This document shows positions 54,307 to 61,781 of a stretch of 64,000 nucleotides of DNA, in pieces (position 1 is the first letter of the stretch; every line of letters begins with the position of its first letter). Location: positions 3,592,001 to 3,656,000 of the forward strand of contig NZ_CP079801.1 in assembly GCF_021545785.1 (NCBI RefSeq). Reading direction: 5' to 3'. The position numbers and the translations under genes are program-made. Source of the stretch: Halopseudomonas maritima (lineage in GTDB: Bacteria; Pseudomonadota; Gammaproteobacteria; Pseudomonadales; Pseudomonadaceae). The notes beneath the pieces are model-generated. The model was not told where the DNA came from. It was given only the letters and a program-made list of their open reading frames with translations, and did no database searches.

Positions 54307-55494
54307 ATGGCTCATGCAGCCCAAGTAAAGATTCCTGCCACCTACATTCGTGGCGGCACCAGTAAAGGCGTGTTCTTCCGTCTGCAGGATTTGCCCGAGC
54401 GCTGTCAGGTGCCGGGCGAGGCGCGTGACAAGCTGTTCATGCGCGTGATCGGCAGCCCCGATCCGTACAGTGCGCATATCGATGGCATGGGCGGCGCCAC
54501 CTCGTCGACCTCCAAGTGCGTGATTCTGTCGAAAAGTAGCCAGCCCGGGCACGACGTCGATTACCTCTATGGTCAGGTCTCGATTGACAGCGCGTTCGTT
54601 GACTGGAGCGGCAACTGCGGCAACCTGTCGACCGCCGCGGGTGCCTTCGCCATTCACGCCGGTTTGGTTGATCCGGCGCGTATTCCAGATAACGGCACCT
54701 GTGTCGTTCGCATCTGGCAAGCCAATATCGGCAAGAGCATCATCGCCCATGTGCCGATCACCAACGGTGAAGTGCAGGAGACCGGTGACTTTGAACTCGA
54801 TGGTGTGACCTTCCCGGCGGCTGAAATCGTGCTGGAGTTCCTTGATCCGTCCGACGACGGTGAAGAGGGCGGTTCGATGTTCCCCACCGGCAATCTGGTC
54901 GATGACCTGGACGTACCCGGTGTCGGCACCTTCAAGGCAACCATGATCACCGCCGGTATCCCGACCGTGTTCGTCAATGCCGAAGATATCGGCTACCAGG
55001 GCACCGAGCTGCGCGAAGACATCAACAGCGATCCGGCCCAGCTGGCACGCTTTGAGCAGATTCGCGTTGCCGGTGCGCTGCGCATGGGGTTGATCAAAAC
55101 CCCGGAAGAAGCCGCCAAGCGTCAGCACACGCCGAAGATTGCCTTTGTCTCCGCGCCAAAGAGCTATCAGGCCTCCAGCGGCAAGCAAATTGAAGCGGGG
55201 GATGTCGACCTGCTGGTGCGTGCACTGTCCATGGGCAAGTTGCACCACGCCATGATGGGCACCTGCGCGGTGGCTATCGGCACGGCGGCGGCGATTCCGG
55301 GCACGCTGGTCAATCTGGCTGCCGGTGGTGGTGAGCGCGAAGCTGTGCGCTTTGGTCACCCGTCCGGCTCGCTGCGCGTTGGCGCTGAGGCCAAACAGGT
55401 TGACGGTCAGTGGGTTGTCACCAAGGCCATTATGAGCCGCAGCGCGCGTATTCTGATGGAAGGCAACGTGCGGGTGCCGGGCGACGCGTTCTGA
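54307..55494 (+). CDS. prpF: 2-methylaconitate cis-trans isomerase
   Basis: A 395-residue PrpF that isomerises the trans product of AcnD to the cis form used by aconitase. RGGTSKGVFF near residues 14-23, GGATSSTSKC near 65 and the GNCGN segment are typical. ATG 54307 has AGGAGA upstream; earlier starts at 54253 would read through the hairpin. It is the last gene of the prp operon. Confidence 0.94.
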   Translation: MAHAAQVKIPATYIRGGTSKGVFFRLQDLPERCQVPGEARDKLFMRVIGSPDPYSAHIDGMGGATSSTSKCVILSKSSQPGHDVDYLYGQVSIDSAFVDWSGNCGNLSTAAGAFAIHAGLVDPARIPDNGTCVVRIWQANIGKSIIAHVPITNGEVQETGDFELDGVTFPAAEIVLEFLDPSDDGEEGGSMFPTGNLVDDLDVPGVGTFKATMITAGIPTVFVNAEDIGYQGTELREDINSDPAQLARFEQIRVAGALRMGLIKTPEEAAKRQHTPKIAFVSAPKSYQASSGKQIEAGDVDLLVRALSMGKLHHAMMGTCAVAIGTAAAIPGTLVNLAAGGGEREAVRFGHPSGSLRVGAEAKQVDGQWVVTKAIMSRSARILMEGNVRVPGDAF

Positions 55495-55554
55495 TGTGCA
55501 GACCTCCGCCGCGTGTTAGGCTCGTCCGAGTTTACAGCGCGGTGGAGAGGTAGC

Positions 55555-56343
55555 ATGAATCTGGACTTGTCTGGTCGGCGTGCGCTGATCTGTGGTGGCA
55601 GTCAGGGCTTGGGTGAGGCCTGTGCTCGCCAGTTGGCGGAGCAGGGCGCCGAGATCGTCTTGCTGGCGCGATCACTCGATAAACTGCAGGTAGTACGCGA
55701 TAGCCTTGCCACGCCTCAAGGGCAGCAGCACGCGGTGCTGGCGGTCGATGCAAACGATCGAGCTGCGCTGACGCTGGCGCTGGTGAATGAGCTGGAGCGG
55801 GGCGGCCCCATCCATATTTGGCTGAATAACACCGGCGGCCCTGCGCCAGGGCGCGCCTGTGATGCTTCGCCAGATGCCTATGCCGATGCGCTGACCCAGC
55901 ACGTGGTCAATGCGCAGGCCATTCTCTCGCTGTTGTTGCCCGGTATGCGCGGCGCGGGCTTTGGGCGCATTCTCAATGTGCTCTCTACCTCGGTCAAACA
56001 ACCCATTGGCAATCTCGGTGTGTCCAATACCGTGCGGGCCGCTGTTGCCAACTGGGCCAAGACCTTGTCGAGCGAATTGGCCGCCGACGGCATTACAGTC
56101 AATAACGTCCTGCCGGGGCTGACGCAAACGCCAAGGCTGGATAGCCTGATTGCCGGCGGCGCCAAGGGTAGTGGCCGCAGTGTCGAGCAGGTGGCGCAGG
56201 CTATGGCAGCCAGCGTGCCAGTGGGGCGCTTCGCCGAGCCCGCGGAGTTTGCCAATGCGGTCGGCTTTTTGGCGTCGCCAGCGGCGGCCTATATCAACGG
56301 CATCAACCTGCCGGTGGATGGCGGTCGCACCGGCAACCTCTGA
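55555..56343 (+). CDS. SDR-family oxidoreductase lacking the usual Tyr-Lys pair
   Basis: A 262-residue Rossmann protein. CGGSQGLG (11-18) binds NAD(P), NNTGG replaces NNAG, and the region where YxxxK should be reads SNTVR, so both the catalytic Tyr and Lys are replaced by Ser and Arg. Its C-terminal PVDGG is kept. Such changes are seen in a known divergent branch of the 3-oxoacyl reductase-like SDRs. Activity is thus uncertain. GGAGAGG precedes ATG 55555. It follows prpF with 60 bases between and might be read from the same transcript. Confidence 0.8.
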   Translation: MNLDLSGRRALICGGSQGLGEACARQLAEQGAEIVLLARSLDKLQVVRDSLATPQGQQHAVLAVDANDRAALTLALVNELERGGPIHIWLNNTGGPAPGRACDASPDAYADALTQHVVNAQAILSLLLPGMRGAGFGRILNVLSTSVKQPIGNLGVSNTVRAAVANWAKTLSSELAADGITVNNVLPGLTQTPRLDSLIAGGAKGSGRSVEQVAQAMAASVPVGRFAEPAEFANAVGFLASPAAAYINGINLPVDGGRTGNL

Positions 56344-56362
56344 TTGTTGATGTAGAAACGAA

Positions 56363-56390
56363 AACGCCCGGCAGAAGCCGGGCGTTCTTG
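56363..56390. terminator. Bidirectional terminator, SDR / folD
   Basis: AACGCCCGG / CCGGGCGTT with a six-base loop between two convergent genes; the T run is better on the minus strand. Confidence 0.88.
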
Positions 56391-56406
56391 TTTGCGCTAC
56401 TGCGTT

Positions 56407-57261
56407 TTATTTGTGCAGGTGCTCGCAGGCGTGCAGGGTGTTTTCCAGCAGACAGGCGCGGGTCATCGGGCCAACACCGCCGGGTACCGGGGTGATCCAG
56501 CTGGCACGTTCGGCAGCGGGGCCAAACTCCACATCGCCAACCAGGCGGCCGTCTTCCATGCGGTTGATGCCCACATCGATGACGATGGCGCCCGGCTTGA
56601 TCCACTCACCCTTAACCAGTCCGGGCTTGCCGGCGGCAACTACAACCAGATCGGAGCGGCGTACGTGCTCCTCCAGGCTCTTGGTGAAGCGGTGGGTAAC
56701 GGTCGTGGTGCAGCCAGCCAGCAGCAGCTCCAGTGCCATCGGGCGGCCAACGATGTTGGAGGCACCAACCACGGTGGCATCCAGGCCGTACAGGTCAACG
56801 CCGGTGCTGTTGAGCAGGCGGACGATACCCATCGGCGTGCAGGGGCGCAGCAGCGGCATGCGCTGGGCCAGGCGACCAATGTTGTAGGGGTGGAAGCCGT
56901 CAACGTCCTTGTCAGGGCGGATACGCTCCAGCAGCTGGGAGGCGTCCAGGTGAGCCGGCAGCGGTAGCTGCACCAGAATGCCGTCGATTTCGGCATCGTC
57001 GTTAAGGCTGTCGATCAAATCGAGCAACGCCTGCTGGCTGGTGGTGGCCGGCAGATCATGCGAGCGGGACAGGAACCCGACTTCTTCGCAATCCTTGCGC
57101 TTGTGCGACACATACACCTGAGAGGCCGGGTCGCTGCCGACCAGAATCACCGCCAGGCCCGGCAGACGCTGCCCGTTGTTCTTGCGTTCGGTGACTTTGC
57201 TGGCGATATCCTTGCGGAGGTTGGCGGCAATCTGCTTGCCATCGATGAGTTTGGCGTTCAT
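56407..57261 (-). CDS. folD: Bifunctional methylenetetrahydrofolate dehydrogenase/cyclohydrolase
   Basis: A 284-residue FolD converting 5,10-methylene-THF to 10-formyl-THF with NADP+. The catalytic Lys54 is in YVSHKRKDCEE (Tyr50 also conserved), QLPLP and the PGGVGPMT motif near 260 are intact. The length equals typical FolD. Its gene is divergent from the tRNA operon. Confidence 0.96.
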   Translation of the reverse strand: MNAKLIDGKQIAANLRKDIASKVTERKNNGQRLPGLAVILVGSDPASQVYVSHKRKDCEEVGFLSRSHDLPATTSQQALLDLIDSLNDDAEIDGILVQLPLPAHLDASQLLERIRPDKDVDGFHPYNIGRLAQRMPLLRPCTPMGIVRLLNSTGVDLYGLDATVVGASNIVGRPMALELLLAGCTTTVTHRFTKSLEEHVRRSDLVVVAAGKPGLVKGEWIKPGAIVIDVGINRMEDGRLVGDVEFGPAAERASWITPVPGGVGPMTRACLLENTLHACEHLHK

Positions 57262-57571
57262 GGGGTTCCTGACGCAGAAAAAAGTGGCGCTATTGTGGCA
57301 TGCCCAACCCCGCGGAAAAAGGGCATGCGCGGCAGGTTGTCGGAAAACGCCACCGGCTGACGGAGTTCCGGTGTTTCACGGCGTCGGATACTTAACTTGC
57401 TCTTGTGATTAAATTTTTTTGATTGCGGCGTTGACGTGGGCGGGCGTGCTCAGTATTATTCGCCCCGCTTCACAAACACAGCGATACCGGTTTGGAAGGC
57501 GACCAGGCAACACCGATTACACGTCACAAGGTGATCGGGTGCGTCACCCGCAAGGGCAGCGTATGCAGAGG
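57262..57571. other. Intergenic region folD / tRNA-Arg
   Basis: 310 bases. It carries the tRNA operon promoter at 57431 and an AT-rich stretch (AAATTTTTTTG, 57411-57421) just before it that looks like an UP element. No gene is seen. Confidence 0.65.
57431..57459 (+). promoter_or_regulatory. Sigma-70 promoter of the tRNA-Arg/His/Leu operon
   Basis: TTGACG (57431-57436), a 17-base spacer and TATTAT (57454-57459), then CGCCCCGC, a GC-rich discriminator. It is similar in form to the tRNA-Glu promoters, and an AT-rich stretch lies upstream. Confidence 0.85.
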
Positions 57572-57648
57572 GCGCCCGTAGCTCAGCTGGATAGAGCATC
57601 CGCCTTCTAAGCGGATGGTCGCAGGTTCGAGTCCTGCCGGGCGTGCCA
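57572..57648 (+). tRNA. tRNA-Arg (TCT)
   Basis: A 77-base cloverleaf with encoded CCA. Acceptor GCGCCCG pairs with CGGGCGT; the anticodon loop CTTCTAA gives TCT, reading AGA/AGG. Confidence 0.96.
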
Positions 57649-57683
57649 TTTGGCAAGGCTGTGTGGTCGAGAAGCATGTAGTG

Positions 57684-57759
57684 GTGGGCGTAGCTCAGTT
57701 GGTAGAGCACAGGATTGTGACTCCTGTTGTCGTGGGTTCGATCCCCATCGTCCACCCCA
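57684..57759 (+). tRNA. tRNA-His (GTG)
   Basis: A 76-base cloverleaf including the extra G at position -1. Acceptor GTGGGCG pairs with CGTCCAC; the anticodon loop ATTGTGA carries GTG. CCA is encoded. It is a queuosine substrate, made via QueF. Confidence 0.96.
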
Positions 57760-57768
57760 CTATTTTGT

Positions 57769-57797
57769 AAAAATGCCAGGCCCAGCCTGGCGTTTTT
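57769..57797 (+). terminator. Terminator inside the tRNA operon
   Basis: AAAAATGCCAGG / CCTGGCGTTTTT, a 12-base stem (one G-T pair) with a five-base loop, between tRNA-His and tRNA-Leu. No promoter is seen before tRNA-Leu. Confidence 0.85.
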
Positions 57798-57813
57798 GTT
57801 TCAAGCTCCGAAT

Positions 57814-57898
57814 GCGGACGTGGTGAAATTGGTAGACACACCAGATTTAGGTTCTGGCGCCGCGAGGTGTGGGAGTTCGAGTCTCCCCGTCCGCACCA
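57814..57898 (+). tRNA. tRNA-Leu (TAG)
   Basis: An 85-base class II tRNA with a long variable arm and encoded CCA. Acceptor GCGGACG pairs with CGTCCGC; the anticodon loop TTTAGGT carries TAG, reading CUN codons. Confidence 0.96.
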
Positions 57899-57946
57899 TC
57901 TTTCAAGCCCTTGGGCTTTGTCGATTTGCTTCCTTATATAGGTCTG

Positions 57947-57985
57947 ACAGCCGCCTCTTGCTTTCTGGTGAGTGCGGCTGTTTTT
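57947..57985 (+). terminator. Terminator after tRNA-Leu
   Basis: ACAGCCGC / GCGGCTGT with a 19-base loop and a T-rich tail, 49 bases after the tRNA. Confidence 0.8.
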
Positions 57986-58091
57986 CTGTTTGTCGCGGCG
58001 ATGATGACTTCTGCAAATCAAGCGACTAGAATGTCGACCCTTTGGAATTCGCCAAATAACATTTTCTTTGTCTGTTGAACGAGGACTATCC

Positions 58092-59438
58092 ATGCAAGTT
58101 TCGGTTGAAACCACTTCCGGCCTCGAGCGCCGCATGACCGTAGGCATTCCTGCCGATCGTATTCAAAACGAGGTCAACAAGCGTCTGCAGCAGACCGCCA
58201 AGCGTGCCCGCGTTGATGGTTTCCGTCCTGGCAAAGTGCCGATGAGCGTTATCCGCAAGCGCTTTGGTGCTTCCGCTCATCAGGAAGTGATCGGCGAAGT
58301 CATCCAGTCTTCCTTCTATGAAGCGGTCATGCAGGAAAAGCTGAACCCGGCCGGTGCGCCGAGCGTTGAGCCCAAGTCCATGGAAGAAGGCAAGGATTTC
58401 GAATACATCGCCACCTTCGAAGTGTATCCGGAAGTTGCTCTGGCCGGTTTTGAAGGTATCAGCGTTGAGCGTCCCGAGTCTGAAGTGACCGACGCTGACG
58501 TCGACACCATGCTGGATACTCTGCGCAAGCAGAACACTCGCTTTGAAGCGGTTGAGCGCGCTGCCGAGAACGGCGATCAGGTCACCATCGACTTCGTTGG
58601 CAAGATCGACGGTGAAGCCTTCCAGGGCGGCGCTGCCAATGGCACCAACCTGGTTCTGGGCTCTGGCCGTATGATCCCCGGCTTTGAAGACGGTCTGGTC
58701 GGTGCCAAGGCAGGTGACAGCCTGACCCTGAATGTGACCTTCCCTGAGGACTATCAGAACCTGGATCTGGCTGGTAAGGCTGCCGAGTTCGAAACCACCG
58801 TTCAGGAAGTCGCAGCACCGGCGCTGCCGGAGCTCGACGACGAGTTCTTCGCCCAGTTTGGTGTGACCGAAGGTGGTCTGGACGGTTTCCGCGCCGAAGT
58901 TCGCAAGAACATGGAGCGTGAACTGCGTCAGGCAATCAAGACCAAGGTCAAGGCTCAGGTCATGGACGGTCTGCTGGAAAGCAACACTGTTGAAGTGCCC
59001 AAGGCGCTGATCAGCAGCGAAATCGACCGTCTGCGTGAGCAGGCCGGTCAGCAGTTTGGTGGCGCCAACTTTGACGTCAGCCAGCTGCCGGCTGAGCTGT
59101 TCGAAGAGCAGGCCAAGCGCCGCGTCAGCCTGGGCCTGATTGTTGCCGAAGTGGTCAAGCAGAACGACATCAAGCCGGACAACGATCGCGTTCGCGCCAT
59201 GGTTGAAGAGCTGGCTTCTGCCTACCAAGAGCCGGAGCAGGTCGTTAACTGGTACTACCAGAACGAGCAACAACTGGGCGAGATTCAGTCGGTTGTGCTG
59301 GAAGAACAAGTCGTGGATACTGTGCTGCAGAAGGCGCAAGTGACTGATAAGAAAGTTGCTTATGAAGAGGCCGTGAAGCCGGCGCAACCTGCTCAGGTTG
59401 CTGCTGACGAGGCCGAGGAAGCCACTGCAGCCGAGTAA
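58092..59438 (+). CDS. tig: Trigger factor
   Basis: A 448-residue ribosome-bound chaperone and prolyl isomerase. The ribosome-binding loop GFRPGKVPMSVIRKRFG lies near 43-59, the FKBP-type domain at about 150-245 (GDQVTIDFVGKIDGE), and the C-terminal helical chaperone domain follows with an acidic tail. Length is near E. coli Tig (432). ATG 58092 follows GAGGA. It heads the tig-clpP-clpX-lon block with its own terminator. Confidence 0.96.
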   Translation: MQVSVETTSGLERRMTVGIPADRIQNEVNKRLQQTAKRARVDGFRPGKVPMSVIRKRFGASAHQEVIGEVIQSSFYEAVMQEKLNPAGAPSVEPKSMEEGKDFEYIATFEVYPEVALAGFEGISVERPESEVTDADVDTMLDTLRKQNTRFEAVERAAENGDQVTIDFVGKIDGEAFQGGAANGTNLVLGSGRMIPGFEDGLVGAKAGDSLTLNVTFPEDYQNLDLAGKAAEFETTVQEVAAPALPELDDEFFAQFGVTEGGLDGFRAEVRKNMERELRQAIKTKVKAQVMDGLLESNTVEVPKALISSEIDRLREQAGQQFGGANFDVSQLPAELFEEQAKRRVSLGLIVAEVVKQNDIKPDNDRVRAMVEELASAYQEPEQVVNWYYQNEQQLGEIQSVVLEEQVVDTVLQKAQVTDKKVAYEEAVKPAQPAQVAADEAEEATAAE

Positions 59439-59462
59439 TTCGCTGCGGTTTTCCGTCAACGC

Positions 59463-59494
59463 AAGCCAGCCTTCGGGCTGGCTTGTGCGTTTTT
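59463..59494 (+). terminator. Terminator after tig
   Basis: AAGCCAGCC / GGCTGGCTT with a TTCG tetraloop closed by C-G, followed by TGTGCGTTTTT. Confidence 0.88.
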
Positions 59495-59525
59495 GCGATA
59501 CGCATATTTGGAGTGACAGGAATCC

Positions 59526-60167
59526 ATGACCCAAAACAGCTTTATGCAGTTGCCCCCAGAAGTGCAGGCCGCCGGCGGCCTGGTCCCGATGGTGATCGAG
59601 CAGTCTGCGCGCGGCGAGCGCTCCTACGATATCTACTCCCGGCTGCTGAAAGAGCGCGTGATCTTCCTCGTGGGTCAGGTGGAAGACTATATGGCCAATC
59701 TGGTCGTGGCGCAGCTTCTGTTCCTTGAGTCGGAAAATCCCGACAAGGACATTCACCTGTATATCAACTCGCCGGGTGGCTCGGTAACTGCCGGTATGGC
59801 GATCTACGACACCATGCAGTTCATCAAGCCCAACGTCAGTACTCTGTGCATTGGTCAGGCGTGCAGCATGGGCGCCTTGCTGCTGGCTGGCGGTGCTGAG
59901 GGCAAGCGTTTTTGCCTGCCGCATGCGCGCATGATGATCCACCAGCCGCTGGGTGGCTTCCAGGGCCAGGCCTCGGACATCGAGATCCATGCCCGTGAAA
60001 TCCTGTTCATTCGCGAGCGTCTGAACAAGGTGCTGGCAGATCACACCGGCCAGCCGCTGGATGTTATTGCACGTGACACCGACCGCGACCGCTTCATGAG
60101 CGGCACCGAGGCGGTGGAATATGGTCTGATCGACAAGGTGCTGGAGTCGCGCACCAGCGCCGAGTAA
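59526..60167 (+). CDS. clpP: ATP-dependent Clp protease proteolytic subunit
   Basis: A 213-residue ClpP, the serine protease of the ClpXP/ClpAP complexes. Catalytic Ser114 in GQACSMGA, His139 in MMIHQPLGG and a later aspartate in ARDTDRDR form the triad. ATG 59526 follows GAGTGACAGG. It sits 155 bases before clpX. Confidence 0.96.
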   Translation: MTQNSFMQLPPEVQAAGGLVPMVIEQSARGERSYDIYSRLLKERVIFLVGQVEDYMANLVVAQLLFLESENPDKDIHLYINSPGGSVTAGMAIYDTMQFIKPNVSTLCIGQACSMGALLLAGGAEGKRFCLPHARMMIHQPLGGFQGQASDIEIHAREILFIRERLNKVLADHTGQPLDVIARDTDRDRFMSGTEAVEYGLIDKVLESRTSAE

Positions 60168-60258
60168 GGCCACAGAGACCGGAACAGGCGCGTTACTGGC
60201 CGCTGACGTGCAACTCGTCGTGGCCAGCTGCCGCCGGTACAAGTTTGATCGGGTCGCA

Positions 60259-60285
60259 CTTGCAATGTGGGCATGTTGCCCCCAT
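60259..60285 (+). promoter_or_regulatory. RpoH (sigma-32) type promoter of clpX
   Basis: CTTGCA (60259-60264), a 15-base spacer and CCCCAT (60280-60285) followed by CTTTG. It fits the sigma-32 consensus CTTGAA/CCCCAT and lies 38 bases before the clpX start. The lon promoter has the same spacing. Confidence 0.75.
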
Positions 60286-60322
60286 CTTTGTTACAAGAGC
60301 GATTCAAGAGTAGGGGTTTTCG

Positions 60323-61606
60323 ATGACCGATATGACTGGGAAGGGTGACGACAACGGCAAGCTGCTGTATTGCTCCTTCTGCGGCAAGAGCCAGCATGAA
60401 GTGCGCAAGCTGATTGCCGGCCCCTCCGTGTTTATCTGCGATGAGTGCGTTGACCTGTGCAACGACATCATTCGCGAAGAAGTACAGGAAAGCCAGGCTG
60501 AAAGCAGCCAGCAAAAGCTGCCGACGCCGGTTGAAATCTGCTCGATCCTTGATCAGTACGTGATTGGTCAGCAACGCGCCAAGAAGGTGTTGTCCGTAGC
60601 GGTTTATAACCACTACAAGCGCCTCAATCAGCGCCAGGGCAAAGACGAAGTTGAGCTGGGCAAGAGCAACATCCTGCTGATCGGCCCCACAGGTTCCGGT
60701 AAGACGCTGCTGGCCGAAACGCTGGCTCGTCTGCTGAATGTGCCCTTTACCATTGCTGACGCCACCACCCTGACCGAAGCCGGTTACGTGGGCGAAGACG
60801 TCGAGAACATCATTCAGAAGCTGCTGCAGAAGTGCGATTACGATGTTGAGAAGGCCCAGATGGGGATTGTCTACATCGACGAGATCGACAAGATTTCGCG
60901 CAAGTCTGACAACCCCTCCATCACCCGTGACGTTTCGGGCGAGGGTGTACAGCAGGCGCTGCTGAAGCTGATTGAAGGCACCGTTGCCTCGGTTCCGCCG
61001 CAGGGTGGTCGCAAGCATCCGCAGCAGGAGTTCTTGCAGGTTGATACCCGCAATATCCTGTTTATTTGTGGCGGCGCCTTTGCCGGTTTGGAAAAGGTTA
61101 TCCGTGATCGCTCTGAGAAGAGTGGTATCGGCTTCAATGCCAGCGTGCGCAGCAAGGACGCTGGCAAGAAGGTCGGCGACACGCTGAAAGACGTTGAGCC
61201 GGACGACCTGGTGCGCTTTGGTCTGATTCCCGAGTTTGTCGGTCGTCTGCCGGTTATTGCCACGCTCAACGAGCTGGATGAAGACGCGCTGATCCAGATT
61301 CTGACCGAACCGAAGAACGCGCTGACCAAGCAATACGCTCGTCTGTTCGATATGGAAGAAGTGGAGCTGGAGTTCCGCGCCGACGCACTCAAGGCGATCG
61401 CCAGCCGTGCGCTGGAGCGCAAGACGGGCGCCCGTGGTCTGCGTTCCATCCTGGAAAGCGTGCTGCTGGAAACCATGTACGAGATCCCGTCTGCCGAGAA
61501 CGTCAGCAAGGTGGTTATTGATGAGAATGTCATCAATGGCGATGCCCAGCCGCTGCTGATCTATCAGACGCCGGAACAGCCGCCCAAGGCGGTTCCCGAA
61601 GACTGA
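60323..61606 (+). CDS. clpX: ATP-dependent unfoldase ClpX
   Basis: A 427-residue AAA+ unfoldase that feeds substrates to ClpP. The N-terminal zinc-binding domain uses Cys17, Cys20, Cys39 and Cys42; Walker A GPTGSGKT is at 121-128, Walker B IVYIDEIDKI near 183, and the pore loop GYVGEDV near 155; the IGF loop for ClpP is also present as SEKSGIGFNASV. Terminator at 61617. Confidence 0.96.
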   Translation: MTDMTGKGDDNGKLLYCSFCGKSQHEVRKLIAGPSVFICDECVDLCNDIIREEVQESQAESSQQKLPTPVEICSILDQYVIGQQRAKKVLSVAVYNHYKRLNQRQGKDEVELGKSNILLIGPTGSGKTLLAETLARLLNVPFTIADATTLTEAGYVGEDVENIIQKLLQKCDYDVEKAQMGIVYIDEIDKISRKSDNPSITRDVSGEGVQQALLKLIEGTVASVPPQGGRKHPQQEFLQVDTRNILFICGGAFAGLEKVIRDRSEKSGIGFNASVRSKDAGKKVGDTLKDVEPDDLVRFGLIPEFVGRLPVIATLNELDEDALIQILTEPKNALTKQYARLFDMEEVELEFRADALKAIASRALERKTGARGLRSILESVLLETMYEIPSAENVSKVVIDENVINGDAQPLLIYQTPEQPPKAVPED

Positions 61607-61616
61607 TCCGCGTTAA

Positions 61617-61648
61617 CACAACGCCGCCGCCAGGCGGCGTTGTGCTTT
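61617..61648 (+). terminator. Terminator after clpX
   Basis: CACAACGCCGCC / GGCGGCGTTGTG with a four-base loop and CTTTTG. Confidence 0.85.
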
Positions 61649-61684
61649 TGTGGCAATTCTGTTTCGGCAATAGCCCCGTCCGCG

Positions 61685-61711
61685 CTTGTAATTTGTTGGG
61701 GCTGCCCCCAT
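61685..61711 (+). promoter_or_regulatory. RpoH (sigma-32) type promoter of lon
   Basis: CTTGTA (61685-61690), a 15-base spacer and CCCCAT (61706-61711) followed by CTTGAAAG. Both boxes, the spacing and the TG.CCCCCATCTT context agree with the clpX promoter. Confidence 0.78.
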
Positions 61712-61781
61712 CTTGAAAGCATGAACCCGTCCTGTTTCGGTGTTGCCGTTTCGGCCACCCCTCTTCAAGCGAGCCTCTGCC

